From positions 5,332,001 through 5,396,000 of the forward strand of contig NZ_CP186274.1 in NCBI RefSeq assembly GCF_049331405.1: a stretch of DNA of 64,000 bases. The letters are read 5' to 3'. This stretch comes from PoT sp049331405. Lineage in GTDB: Bacteria; Planctomycetota; Planctomycetia; Isosphaerales; Isosphaeraceae. The notes beneath the pieces were generated by a model. The model saw only the letters and a program-made list of their open reading frames with translations. It did no database searches and had not been told where the DNA came from. How positions within the stretch are numbered: the stretch's first letter is position 1; the number at the start of each line of letters is the position of its first letter. Below, one piece after another: positions 37,119 through 46,295 of the stretch. Made by a program: the position numbers and the translations under genes.

Positions 37119-37410
37119 GGGGCACCTCAGGCACGGAGTTCACCCGACCAGGATCGGTGGGCGTGACCCCACCCCTGACGCAATCGGTATGCCGACGCGG
37201 TCGGGCGATTAAGCGAGACCCAGCTCAAGCATTATTCCAGGGAGGCAAGCCCGAAGCGACATTCGACCCCCGCGGCCCTCGAAAGGGGACCATCGCCGGG
37301 GAAATACCTCTGCCCATTCAATATCCAAGCACCCGCGAATTCCATCGGCTCAGGATCCCCGCAGATCGCCCGGCCCGATCGTCCCGGCCGGGCGCCCGGG
37401 GACCGCGCGA

Positions 37411-38790
37411 TCATTCCTCGGCCTGGAGCCTCAAGATTCGCTTGTTGATATCCACATTCACCGAGTCGTAAGGATGGACCAGGTTGCCGGTGTCGAAGAT
37501 GTTGCGCTGGCATTCGACGTCGTCGACGCCGAGGGCGTGGGTGAAGATGCTTCGGAGGTACTCGATCCCCTTGGCGGAGGGCTGGAAGCGATGGGGGTCG
37601 TAGAAGCTCGGCGAGAGGGGCCGGGCGTGGATCGTGCCCCAGCGATCGCGGAGCTTGTTGGCATCGATGCTGTCGAGCACGAACCCGCCGTCGCGATATT
37701 GCAGGGTCGTGACGCAGTTGTGCAGCCCCAAGAGGAGCAGGTCGACGGCCTTACCGCCTAGCTGCGAGGCGTAGAAGCGATCGAAGAGGATCGGCCTCCC
37801 GCCGCGCTGGGTGTGGCCGATCTTGCGGCAGAAGATGGCGGCGTCGGCGCTCTCGTTGCGGCGCTGGCGGGTGAAGAAGGCGTCGCCGATTCTCTCGACC
37901 AGGAGCCGCTTGATGGCCTCGGCGGCGCCCGTGTACTGCGTATTGCCGGCCGGATCCTTGCTCGCGGTGACCGCGCCGAAGATGTGGCCGTTGAGGTCGA
38001 CGACCCCCTCGGAAACGCAGATGACGGCGTGCTTCTGGTTGTCGAGAATCGCCAGCAATCGTTCCACGAACGGATCGGGGTCGAGGGGCGACTCGGGCAC
38101 GAGGATCATGTCGGGCTGGCCGTAGGCCGTCCCGAGCGCGATCATCCCGCAATCGCGGCCCATCACTTCGATGATCGCGATCCGGCGGTGGCTCTCGGCC
38201 GTGGTGCGGATCCTCTGCACGCTCAAGGACGAGACGAAGACCGCCGTGGCGTAGCCGGGGGTGGCCGAGTTGACCATCTCGTCGAGGCTGAATTCCCGCT
38301 CCGGTCGCTTCTTGTAGACGTAGCCCTTGGGCCGGGAATCCGGCTCGCGGATCCAGGCCGTGGCCTCGTCCGGGTAGTTCAGCCCGAGGTCATTGTCGAT
38401 CGTCTTGGGGGCCAGGACGACCGGGAGGTGCTGGCTGAGCGGCTGCATGCCGTTCAGGGTGCCGTCTCCGCCGACGCAGACGAGGCCGTCGATCTTGAGC
38501 CGCTCCAGGCGTTCGGCGACGCGGGCGATCGTCTCGGTGTCCTCCGAGTCGACGTAGTCGCGCGAGGCCCCGAGGATCGTCCCGCCCCTGGTGGCGTCGA
38601 GCTCGGGGATCGCCTGGAAGAGGGGGTTCAGGTGGACGTGGGGCACCTGCGGATTCAAGAGGCCGCTGAACCCCTTGATGATGCCGTAGACCTCGACCCT
38701 CGATTGATTGGCCCGCTCGACCGCCCCAGAGATGGTGGCGTTGAGCGCGGGGGTATCTCCGCCGGCCGTGAGAATTGCAATCCTCTTCAT
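37411..38790 (-). CDS. 6-phosphofructokinase
   Basis: The 459-residue protein has the PFK motifs ILTAGGDTPALNA, VCVGGDGTLNGM, APKTIDND, VMGRDCGMIALG and QRGGRPILFDR. Positions that indicate the phosphoryl donor are Gly110 (GGDGT, as in ATP enzymes) and Lys129 (PKTIDND, as in PPi enzymes), a combination known from plant-type and other long PFKs that generally use ATP. GGAGGAG lies just before the ATG at 38790; the upstream open frame to 39117 is unlikely. Role: phosphorylation of fructose 6-phosphate in glycolysis. It stands alone. Confidence 0.92.
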   Translation of the reverse strand: MKRIAILTAGGDTPALNATISGAVERANQSRVEVYGIIKGFSGLLNPQVPHVHLNPLFQAIPELDATRGGTILGASRDYVDSEDTETIARVAERLERLKIDGLVCVGGDGTLNGMQPLSQHLPVVLAPKTIDNDLGLNYPDEATAWIREPDSRPKGYVYKKRPEREFSLDEMVNSATPGYATAVFVSSLSVQRIRTTAESHRRIAIIEVMGRDCGMIALGTAYGQPDMILVPESPLDPDPFVERLLAILDNQKHAVICVSEGVVDLNGHIFGAVTASKDPAGNTQYTGAAEAIKRLLVERIGDAFFTRQRRNESADAAIFCRKIGHTQRGGRPILFDRFYASQLGGKAVDLLLLGLHNCVTTLQYRDGGFVLDSIDANKLRDRWGTIHARPLSPSFYDPHRFQPSAKGIEYLRSIFTHALGVDDVECQRNIFDTGNLVHPYDSVNVDINKRILRLQAEE

Positions 38791-39186
38791 GCTTCTCCTC
38801 CCATCGCAACGCCGTCCCCGGAAACTCGGCACAACGATCCTGGAAGCACGCGAATTCAAGAAATCTCGGCGCGGAGAGTATCGCCGGAGCGGACCTCGCG
38901 CCAAAGACCTCAAGACGACGTGCAGCACGGGGTCGCACCGGGATTCTAACCTAACCGGGCCACCCCGCAAGGACTCGGAGCCCCGCCGGGAGGAGGATTC
39001 GACGGAGCCCCTTAACCATTGCAAGCTTAAGCGAACGACGCCGCGACGAGCCGGACGATCCCGCCCGATCGCGGCGGGGCTCGCCCTCAAGAAATCTTCG
39101 CGAACGACCTCCCACATATTTGATAGAATATTTGAAAGATTTCAGGCGTAGACCGTCGAAGGAATCGAGCTACGGCCTCTGTCGAC
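38791..39186. other. Intergenic region, promoter region of the PFK gene
   Basis: About 400 nt without a gene. A short direct repeat of ATATTTGA occurs at about 39117-39135 in an AT-rich patch just downstream of the esterase gene. Confidence 0.4.
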
Positions 39187-40056
39187 CTAGTTGGCCGGGG
39201 CGTCAGGCAGGTCCTTGATGAACTCCAACGACCTCTTGATAACCTCGTCGTTGATGCCCATGTGGCCCATGGTCGGATAATGGTGGAAGACGTGAGCGGC
39301 CCCGGCCTCCTTCAGGGTCTCGACCATCCGAAGTGCGATCGCGATGGGGACGGACTTGTCGTTGTCCGAGTGGAATAGCAGGATCGGCGGGTTTGTCTTG
39401 CGGACATGACGGATCGGCGAGGCGATCTTCCGCGCCTCCTCGGAATCCACGCCGTTCGGCTTCCAGAGGTCGCCCCAGCAGCCTTCGCTCAGGAGGTCGT
39501 AGTTGCCGGCCACGCTGATGACGGCCCGCACATCGTGGCTTGCACTTTCCCAGCCGCCGGTCCTCGGATAGGGCCCGTCACCCAGGGTGCCCGCCAGCGA
39601 GACCATGTGCCCCCCCGCCGACTGGCCGATGAGGAAGACTCGCTTGGGGTCGATCCGATACTTCTCGGCGTTGGCGTGGACGAAGCGGATTGCGCATTGG
39701 ACGTCCTGATAGCAGGCGGGGACTGGCGTGCATCCCGTCAGCCGATAGTCGATCGCCATCGCGAAGAAGCCGAAACCCGCCCACTGCTCCACCTTGATGG
39801 CGGAGCTATCCCGCTTATGCCCGCGCGTCCAGCGGCCGCCATGCACGGAGATGATCGCGGGCCTCAACCCGCTCGACTCGGGGTATGCGACGTCCGCCAG
39901 CAACCCCGCCCCCTGGACCTGGCCATAGACCAAGTTCTCGAGGTGGACGATCTTCTCGGAGGGGGCCGGGGCTTTCGTCTCATCGGCAGAGAAGACCGTG
40001 AGCGGCAACGCGAGGAGAAGAATCGAGAGCGAGGCGCAGACCTGCATTTTGAACAT
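39187..40056 (-). CDS. Secreted alpha/beta hydrolase (esterase/lipase-like)
   Basis: The 289-residue protein starts near MFKMQVCASLSILLLALPLT with cleavage near VFSADE. The alpha/beta hydrolase features are IISVHGGRWTRG for the HGG oxyanion loop, LIGQSAGGHMVSL with the GQSAG nucleophile elbow, FHSDNDKSVP with the catalytic Asp, and HYPTMGHMGI with the catalytic His. It resembles hormone-sensitive-lipase or BD-FAE-like carbohydrate esterases. The ATG at 40047 is an alternative start. It stands alone on this strand. Confidence 0.87.
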   Translation of the reverse strand: MFKMQVCASLSILLLALPLTVFSADETKAPAPSEKIVHLENLVYGQVQGAGLLADVAYPESSGLRPAIISVHGGRWTRGHKRDSSAIKVEQWAGFGFFAMAIDYRLTGCTPVPACYQDVQCAIRFVHANAEKYRIDPKRVFLIGQSAGGHMVSLAGTLGDGPYPRTGGWESASHDVRAVISVAGNYDLLSEGCWGDLWKPNGVDSEEARKIASPIRHVRKTNPPILLFHSDNDKSVPIAIALRMVETLKEAGAAHVFHHYPTMGHMGINDEVIKRSLEFIKDLPDAPAN

Positions 40057-40360
40057 GGCGTACTCTTGGTCTCTTGACGCTGGAGTGTCGTAAACGGCTG
40101 ACGACAGAAGGGGTGGTGGAACCGGCCTCGAAATCGAGATTTGCAGCTTCACTTGGACGGGATTTCGCATCGCCCGCTGACGGCCCACCAATCATCATCA
40201 CAATAACACATAACAACTATTTAATGTTTACGCCAAACAATATATAACCATCAAAAAGTATCAAACCGTAGCTCCGACCGATCATCCACTGGATCAACCG
40301 ATTGCTCATCATAGGCCACGAAGACGATGACCGGAACAAGCTGGGGCCGGGACCGGGGCT
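40057..40360. other. Intergenic, AT-rich upstream of the esterase gene
   Basis: An AT-rich tract at about 40195-40270 probably holds the esterase promoter. The ABC operon ends here on the same strand, without a clear terminator hairpin. Confidence 0.45.
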
Positions 40361-41179
40361 TTAGACGTAGACCCGTCTAAGGAGCTGCGCGGCGGACTCG
40401 TCGAGCTGGTCGGAGCGGCGGAGTTCCTCGAACTTCTCGAGGAGGTCGTGGGGGCGGAGCCGATGCTTGCTGGCCCCCGAGGCGTCGAGGATCACGCGCC
40501 CCTGGTGGACCATGATGAGGCGGTCGCCGAGCGAGGCGGCGTGGGCCATCGAATGCGTCACCATCATCGTGGTGAGCTGCTGGCGGCGGACGACCTGCTC
40601 GGTCAGGCGGATGACCTGCTCGGCGCTCCTCGGGTCGAGGGCGGCGGTGTGCTCGTCGAGCAGGAGCAGTTCGGGGCGGCGATAGGTCGCCATGAGCAGC
40701 GTCAACGCCTGGCGTTGACCGCCGGAGAGGCTCCCGATCGGGTTGTCGAGCCGGTCCTCGAGCCCCATCGCCAGGGGTCGCACCCGCTCGCGGAGCTCGT
40801 CCGTCTTCCGGCGCGAGAGCGAACGGCCGAGCCCTCGGGGTAGGCCCCGGCGCGAGGCCAGGGCGAGGTTCTCGGCGATCGAGAGAGTGGGCGAGGTCCC
40901 GGCCAGCGGATCCTGGAAGACGCGGCCGATCAGTTTGGCCCGGCGATGCTCGGGCCATCGTGTGATGTCCCGGTCCGCCAGCCGGATCGTGCCGGCGTCG
41001 ACGCGGAACGAGCCCGCGACGGCGTTCAGCGTCGTGCTCTTGCCCGAGCCGTTCGTGCCGATGACCACGACGAAGCTCCCCGGCTCGATCGCCAGGTCGA
41101 TGCCGCGGAGGGCGCGGACCTCGTCGGGCGTGCCGGGGAAGAAGGTCTTGCAGACGCGCTTGAGTTCGAGCATGGGCAT
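40361..41179 (-). CDS. ABC transporter ATP-binding protein
   Basis: The 272-residue ATPase has Walker A GTNGSGKST, the signature LSGGQRQAL, Walker B LLLLDEHTAALD and a switch His in VTHSMAHA. It is the single ATPase of the operon SBP, STAS protein, permease, ATPase. The start at 41179 lies 2 nt after the permease stop; the frame is open further upstream only as a shadow. It energises the permease at 41182. The family resembles TrpZ/branched-chain-type ATPases associated with ABC_sub_bind (PF04392) receptors. Confidence 0.92.
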   Translation of the reverse strand: MPMLELKRVCKTFFPGTPDEVRALRGIDLAIEPGSFVVVIGTNGSGKSTTLNAVAGSFRVDAGTIRLADRDITRWPEHRRAKLIGRVFQDPLAGTSPTLSIAENLALASRRGLPRGLGRSLSRRKTDELRERVRPLAMGLEDRLDNPIGSLSGGQRQALTLLMATYRRPELLLLDEHTAALDPRSAEQVIRLTEQVVRRQQLTTMMVTHSMAHAASLGDRLIMVHQGRVILDASGASKHRLRPHDLLEKFEELRRSDQLDESAAQLLRRVYV

Positions 41180-41181
41180 GG

Positions 41182-42117
41182 TCAGGCGCTCCTCGCGGCC
41201 TTGGCGGCGAGGCGTCCGGAGAACGCCTTGGGCAGGACGAGCGCGGCGAAGACGAAGGCCGCCGTGATCAGCTTCAGGTCGTTGGGATCGAGCCCCCATC
41301 GCAAGGCCAGGGCGACCATCAGGCGGAAGAGGAGCGAGCCCATCACAGCGCCGCAGATCGACAGGCCGAGGCCGCTCGAACCGACGAGGGCCTGCCCGAG
41401 GATCACGCTGGCGAGCCCCCAGACGATCATGCCGATCCCCATCTGCACGTCGGCAAACCCCTGGTATTGGGCGAGGATGGCCCCCGAGAACGCGATGATC
41501 CCGTTCGACATCATCAGCCCGAGCGTGATCATCAGCCCCACGTCCACCCCCAAGGCCCGGATCATCCGCGAGTTGTCCCCGGTCGCCCGCATCGCCGTGC
41601 CGAGGTTGGTGCGGAAGAACTGGTACAGCAGGCCCGCGGCGACCAGGATCAGGACGGCAATCGATCCGAGGTTCACCGCATCGCGAAAGCGTATCTCCCA
41701 CCCCATCACGTGGACATTCTCCATCTTGCCCAAGACCCGCTCCGCGAGCGTGACGAGGTCCGAGTTCACCGTGCGGGCGTCGAGCAGCGGGATGTTGCTC
41801 CGACCCATGACGTGCAGATTGACCGAGTAAAGCGCCGTCGCGACCAGGATCCCGGATAGCAATCCATTGATCTGGAACTTCGTATGAAGCACCCCGGTCA
41901 CGCCCCCGGCCAACGCGCCCGCGAGCAAGGCGCAGGCGGTCGCCCCCCAGGGGGAGTATCCCTTGGCGATCAACGCGGCGGCCACCGCGGCGCCGAGGGT
42001 CAGGGAGCCGTCCGCCGTGATGTCGGGGAAGGCGAAGATCCGGAAGCTGATGAACACGCCGATCGCCAGCAGGGCGAGGATCAGGCCGATCGTCCAGGAG
42101 CCGACGAGGAGCGTCAT
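41182..42117 (-). CDS. ABC transporter permease, branched-chain/sugar-type
   Basis: The 311-residue membrane protein starts MTLLVGSWTIGLILALLAIG and has eight to nine helices. Its ITADGSLTLGAAVAAALIAKG region and the RATGDNSRMIRALGVDVG cytoplasmic loop (EAA-like) are typical of the BPD_transp_2 family. Its start overlaps the STAS gene stop by 4 nt (ATGA), and the ATPase follows after 2 nt. Only one permease gene is present, so a homodimer is likely. Confidence 0.92.
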   Translation of the reverse strand: MTLLVGSWTIGLILALLAIGVFISFRIFAFPDITADGSLTLGAAVAAALIAKGYSPWGATACALLAGALAGGVTGVLHTKFQINGLLSGILVATALYSVNLHVMGRSNIPLLDARTVNSDLVTLAERVLGKMENVHVMGWEIRFRDAVNLGSIAVLILVAAGLLYQFFRTNLGTAMRATGDNSRMIRALGVDVGLMITLGLMMSNGIIAFSGAILAQYQGFADVQMGIGMIVWGLASVILGQALVGSSGLGLSICGAVMGSLLFRLMVALALRWGLDPNDLKLITAAFVFAALVLPKAFSGRLAAKAARSA

Positions 42118-43382
42118 GACGAGGCCCCCTCTCCGTCGACCGAAAGCGGGACCGCCCAGAAGACCCCTCGCGTAAACAGGCTCTCGCCGATCCCGAGGAT
42201 CGGCCTCGAATCTCCCAGGAGATGCAGCACCGTCTCCACCCTCCCCGTCTCGAACAACTCCTGGATCATCGGCCCCAGCTCGAAAGGCCCCCTGGGCAAC
42301 GGGCGATACGGGACGGCCGCGGCGTGGAAGTGCCCTTCGAGGCCATCGTCGGCCGACTCCGAGAGGCTCCGCACGAACGGGGCGAGCCTCGGCGACTTCG
42401 CGCGGCTGGCGACCCCGACGATCAGCGCCGTGCTCCGGGCATACTCGGGCTCGGACGTGAGCGAGAGCCAGTCCCGGACCTCGGGGTGGGCGAACAGATC
42501 CACCCCCGCCGCCATCCCGACCGGCGACCGTCGCAGGGCCGTGCCGACGAGGCCGTCGGTCTCCGCCACGGCGACGATCCCCGCGGTCTCGGCCCCCGAC
42601 TGGTCGAGGCAGGCCTGCACGAGCCGGCTCAAAGAGACGTTCGCCTCGCCGGGCTCCCCCTTGGCCTCGAACCGGGCGAGAGCCGAGCCCGAGGCCATCT
42701 TGAAGCCGAGGCCGTAGAGCACGCGCACGTCGGGGATGAACTCGCCGGCCGCCTGGTCGAAATCCGGCTTCCCGGTCCCGTCGCCCGGCCAGTATGCGGC
42801 CACGCCCGAGGCCGCCAGGAACTCGCCGAAGCAGCTTTCGCAATCGTTGAAGCTCGGCCCGAGCGCCCCGAGGCCGATCGCGAAGGCCCCCGGCCCGGCC
42901 TGCCAGAGCCGCTCATCCGCCGCCCGGTAGCCCCCCCGATGGAGTTGCGAGGGATCGCCGATCAGATCGAGCCGACCCAACTGGCCGGGAGTCGGCCTCT
43001 GGAAGACCTGCAAGGTGAGGCTCTCCAGCTCGAGCGTGGCCCCCGTCGCCGCCGAGGCCTTGGGGACCGCCGTGACCTCCTTCTCATCGAAGAGGATCCG
43101 CGAGGCCCCCGTGAGCTTGAGGACCTGGCCGACCGCCTCGGAGCTCGCCACGATCTCGAACCGGCCGCCGAGCTGGCGGAGCTGCCGGTGGTAGCGGAGC
43201 AGGAAGGCGATGCCGTTGGAGCTCAGGTACGAGACACCGGCCATGTTGAGCCGGAGCTCGTGGGCCCCCGTGCGCACGACCTCATCGAGCCGGTCGCCGA
43301 GGTAGATCGACCACGACGAGTCGAGGCTGCCGACGAGGTGGATTTCGGCGACGTCGCCGACACGGCTGATCTGGCAATCCAT
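42114..43382 (-). CDS. STAS-domain protein within the ABC transporter operon
   Basis: The 422-residue protein has an N-terminal STAS domain (about 1-105): VAEIHLVGSLDSSWSIYLGD, LRLNMAGVSYLSSNGIAFLL. Ser55 aligns with the phosphorylated Ser of SpoIIAA-type anti-sigma antagonists, while the preceding Asp is Ser. The remaining 310 residues form a conserved-looking soluble domain that I do not recognise, with a NDCESCFGEF cysteine pair and a VAVAETDGLVG segment. It is placed between the substrate-binding protein (9 nt) and the permease (4-nt overlap), so it probably serves the transporter, perhaps as a cytoplasmic regulator or signalling output. Confidence 0.85.
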   Translation of the reverse strand: MDCQISRVGDVAEIHLVGSLDSSWSIYLGDRLDEVVRTGAHELRLNMAGVSYLSSNGIAFLLRYHRQLRQLGGRFEIVASSEAVGQVLKLTGASRILFDEKEVTAVPKASAATGATLELESLTLQVFQRPTPGQLGRLDLIGDPSQLHRGGYRAADERLWQAGPGAFAIGLGALGPSFNDCESCFGEFLAASGVAAYWPGDGTGKPDFDQAAGEFIPDVRVLYGLGFKMASGSALARFEAKGEPGEANVSLSRLVQACLDQSGAETAGIVAVAETDGLVGTALRRSPVGMAAGVDLFAHPEVRDWLSLTSEPEYARSTALIVGVASRAKSPRLAPFVRSLSESADDGLEGHFHAAAVPYRPLPRGPFELGPMIQELFETGRVETVLHLLGDSRPILGIGESLFTRGVFWAVPLSVDGEGASS

Positions 43383-43391
43383 GGGCCTTCC

Positions 43392-45443
43392 TTATGGCGT
43401 CGGGGTCGCGTTACCGGCGGGCAGGACCACATCCGCCTTCTTCAACCAGCCCGGCGGGACGACGATGCCCAGCCGGCGCGCCACGTCCAGGTTCACCGCG
43501 CGACGCACCTTCGACGACGGGCGGAACGGGATCCGCGTCGGGTCGGCCCCCCGGATCACCTCCGCGATCAGCAAGGCCGCCTGACGGCCGTTCTCCGGGT
43601 AGTCGGCCCCGACGGCGAGGACCGCCCCGCGCTTGACCTGGGCCGTCGCGAACGAGACGAGGGGCATCCTGGCTGTCTCGCATGCGCGAGCAATGGCGGG
43701 GAAGCAGGAGTTGCTCAGGTTGTCGCTGACCTGGCAGAAGACGTCGATCCCCGACTGGCAGAGGGCCGCCGCGGCGTCGCTCGCCTCCGTCGCCCCGTTG
43801 ATCGGCAGGCTGACGAGCTCGATCCCCTCCTGCTTGAGGAGCCGCTCGAACCGCTCGCGGGCCTCGACCGAGTTGACCTCGCCGGGCGTGTACAGCGTGC
43901 CGACCTTCACGACCTTGGGGAAGATCTCGCGGAGACTCGCGATCATCTCCGAATACGGGAAGGCGAGGTACGTCCCGGTCATGTTCGGCCGATGGTCCGT
44001 CTCCGACTTCCCCGCCCCGGCCTTGAACGGGTCGAGCACCACCGAGAAGATCAGCGGCTTGCTATCCACCTTCCGCAAGGCGGCCTGCAAGCCCGGCGTG
44101 CTCATGCTGACCACGAGGTCGGAGTCATTGCCGTCGAGCTCGTCGAAGATCGCGTTGAGCGTCGCGATATCTCCCTGCGCATTGCGCGAATCGAGGAGAT
44201 AGTCCCTCCCATCGACGAGGCCCGTTTCCTTCATCCCCGCCCGCAACCCTCCCCAGACCTCCTCGATCAGGGTCGACTCGCTATAAGCAACCACCCCGAT
44301 CTTCCAGGTCTTCGAGGGGCGCGTGGTGTTCCGCCCTTCTCGCTTGAACTCCGCCCGGGGTCGAGCCCGTTCCGGCCCCTTCGCCCCGACGACGACGTCG
44401 GCCTTGGCCTTCACGTCGTCCGGGAACGACCAGCCCCCTTTGACCTCGTTGAGTGCAACGTTATTGATCCAGAACTCCGGCGGCACCTCATACAGGATTG
44501 GCATCTTCGCCGGGGAGTCGCCGTCGAGGACTTTCCCCGCCAACTGCCCGACCTTGCCGCCGACCTGATAGTAATCGGCCCCGAGGTCGAACAGCGTCCC
44601 CCGCGCCGCGGAGCCGGGGATGTTCGAGAAGACGGGAACCCCCTGGGCTCTCGACGGCCCGATGACGGCGTCGAGGGCCGCGAGCACCGTGACGTCGCCC
44701 CCTACCCAGATGGCCTCGGCCCCGCGCCCGAGCACGGAGGCCACCGCTTCGCGGACCGCCGGTGCGCCGTCGACGTTGGCCTCGAGCAGCTCGATCCCCA
44801 GTTCCTTGCAGACGACGCGGGCGATCTTGGTGCCCGCCTCGGAGTTCGCCTCCGACGGGTTCCAGGCCACGCCGACCCGCTTCAACCCGGGCGAGAGACG
44901 CCTGGCCATCCTGAAGGCCTCGGCGACCGGCTGCATCGTGCCGAGCCCCACGGTATTGCTCGGATGCTTCATCGGGTCGTCGCGAGCGATCCCGATGCCC
45001 GCCGCCACGGGGTCGCTCACCATGCCGAAAACATGCGGCACCTTCTGGTCGCGGTTGGCGTTCGCCACCGCCTGCAAGCTCGGCGTCGAGAGCGTCACGA
45101 TCAGGTCGAACTCGCCGCCGACGAGTTCCCTGGCGATCGTGTTCGAGGTCGCCGCGTCTCCCTCGGCGTTGAACCGCTTGAGCCTGAGCGTCCCCCCCGC
45201 CTCGTCATATCCGAGGCTCGCCAGCCCCGCGATCGCCCCCTTGGCTCCCTCCTCGATCGTCGGCTGCGAGACATGCTGGAACAGCGCGACCGTCCGCACC
45301 TTCGTCGTACTCGCGCCCCCGCCGGTCGATGCCCGGGTGGTTGTCGCGTTGCGCGTGTTCCCCCGGTCGGTCAGCAGCAGGACCGCCGAGGCCGCCAAAA
45401 TCAGGAATAAGCCCAGGGAGAGGCGAATGACGCTCTTAATCAT
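43392..45443 (-). CDS. Tandem ABC substrate-binding protein (two ABC_sub_bind domains)
   Basis: The 683-residue protein has an N-terminal signal or anchor (SVIRLSLGLFLILAASAVLL) and two copies of the PF04392-type periplasmic binding domain. Copy 1 spans about 50-350 (VALFQHVSQPTIEEGAKGAI, LIVTLSTPSLQAV, VFGMVSDPVAAG). Copy 2 spans about 385-655 (IGVVAYSESTLIEEVWGGLR, LVVSMSTPGLQAA, IFSVVLDPFKAG). The STPxLQA motif in both proves internal duplication. A basic linker of about 35 residues joins them. The family includes TrpX-like receptors for tryptophan or tyrosine. ATG at 45443 was preferred; an in-frame TTG lies three codons upstream. It heads the operon. Confidence 0.9.
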   Translation of the reverse strand: MIKSVIRLSLGLFLILAASAVLLLTDRGNTRNATTTRASTGGGASTTKVRTVALFQHVSQPTIEEGAKGAIAGLASLGYDEAGGTLRLKRFNAEGDAATSNTIARELVGGEFDLIVTLSTPSLQAVANANRDQKVPHVFGMVSDPVAAGIGIARDDPMKHPSNTVGLGTMQPVAEAFRMARRLSPGLKRVGVAWNPSEANSEAGTKIARVVCKELGIELLEANVDGAPAVREAVASVLGRGAEAIWVGGDVTVLAALDAVIGPSRAQGVPVFSNIPGSAARGTLFDLGADYYQVGGKVGQLAGKVLDGDSPAKMPILYEVPPEFWINNVALNEVKGGWSFPDDVKAKADVVVGAKGPERARPRAEFKREGRNTTRPSKTWKIGVVAYSESTLIEEVWGGLRAGMKETGLVDGRDYLLDSRNAQGDIATLNAIFDELDGNDSDLVVSMSTPGLQAALRKVDSKPLIFSVVLDPFKAGAGKSETDHRPNMTGTYLAFPYSEMIASLREIFPKVVKVGTLYTPGEVNSVEARERFERLLKQEGIELVSLPINGATEASDAAAALCQSGIDVFCQVSDNLSNSCFPAIARACETARMPLVSFATAQVKRGAVLAVGADYPENGRQAALLIAEVIRGADPTRIPFRPSSKVRRAVNLDVARRLGIVVPPGWLKKADVVLPAGNATPTP

Positions 45444-45676
45444 CCGGAGCAAGCAACCCGCGAGGTTCGACTCAAGGCAGCATCAACGAGGCCGCAACCA
45501 GAGATCTGCACCGACTCCGGACCCGACCAGGTTTATTATTGGAAGGCAGGTAAATGTTTTTGTCCAGTAGTAAGTTTCCCGACAATCATTTTCATCAGGT
45601 CCAGTTCTATTAATATTTAGACTGACTACTGCCATACAATTAATTCTTGCGGATCGTTTTTTCATTCTTCGCCGTT

Positions 45677-46228
45677 TCAAAAGAGTTCTCGAAGGCTGTT
45701 GCACAGCGAAGAGAATTCTTGCATTTCGGCGGGGGTAAGATCGTTGCATGCGGCCGAGTCACGCAACCCGCTGAGATCCTCATCACTCGTCCATGCCTAC
45801 AGGATCGGTTCGAGCGAGCTTCTTAACCCCGGCGTCCCGGCCATCGAGAGTTCCCTCGCTCGGTCGAGGTCGGCTTTCAGCCAATCACGAGTTTGCTGAC
45901 GCCATCGCATTCGCCCTTTGATTCCGAGGCCCGCCGCGTCCGCCCCGAGCCCCGTCCCTGCCCGGGCCGCCGAGCAGGCGGCGAGGAACCGCAGTCGGTT
46001 GTTCAGGCCGTCGGCCACGAGGAATACGGGCCCGCGCGGGCAGAGGCGATCGTGGATCAGGCGGGCGAGGGTGCAGCCGGGCCTCAGGCCCGACCACGGG
46101 GCCCGCGAGAGGACGCGCCGATAATCGGTGCGATGCCCCGGTGCGAGGTCGCCGAGGGTCCGCAGCGGGAGCGCCTCGGGCGGTAGGATCATGATGGGCC
46201 CGTCCTCGGCCGGTAAACTTGAGGTGCA
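45677..46228 (-). pseudogene. Decayed C-terminus of a Ser/Thr kinase or TPR-type protein with in-frame TAG
   Basis: Reading minus strand from 46228, the frame encodes about 180 residues. LAACSAARAGTGLGADAAGL, MRWRQQTRDWLKADLDRARE and, after a TAG at 45797-45799, AWTSDEDLSGLRDSAACNDL correspond to the conserved tail of planctomycete kinases with TPR-like ends (pattern DWLRADLxxW ... DPDLAGLRD). The frame continues past the TAG to TGA at 45677, so TAG probably replaced a Gln codon. Upstream the frame is closed at 46229-46231, and no kinase domain is present. It lies just downstream of an ECF sigma gene, the usual place of such kinases. Recognition of the tail pattern is from memory. Confidence 0.6.
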
Positions 46229-46295
46229 TCAGCAATCCCTCAGGTTACCGGCGGGGCGGGCCCACGAAATCGGCATCAGTCGAGCTGAGGTCAAT

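Noticed and set aside
39117..39135. TTTGATAGAAT shared with 61161 as a possible promoter element
   Set aside because: At 39118 it points into the antisense of the esterase gene, so it is not positioned for pfk; the match is probably chance.
45885..46235. Alternative Arg/Pro-rich frame over the decayed kinase-type gene
   Set aside because: It is a shadow of the frame carrying the kinase-tail pattern.
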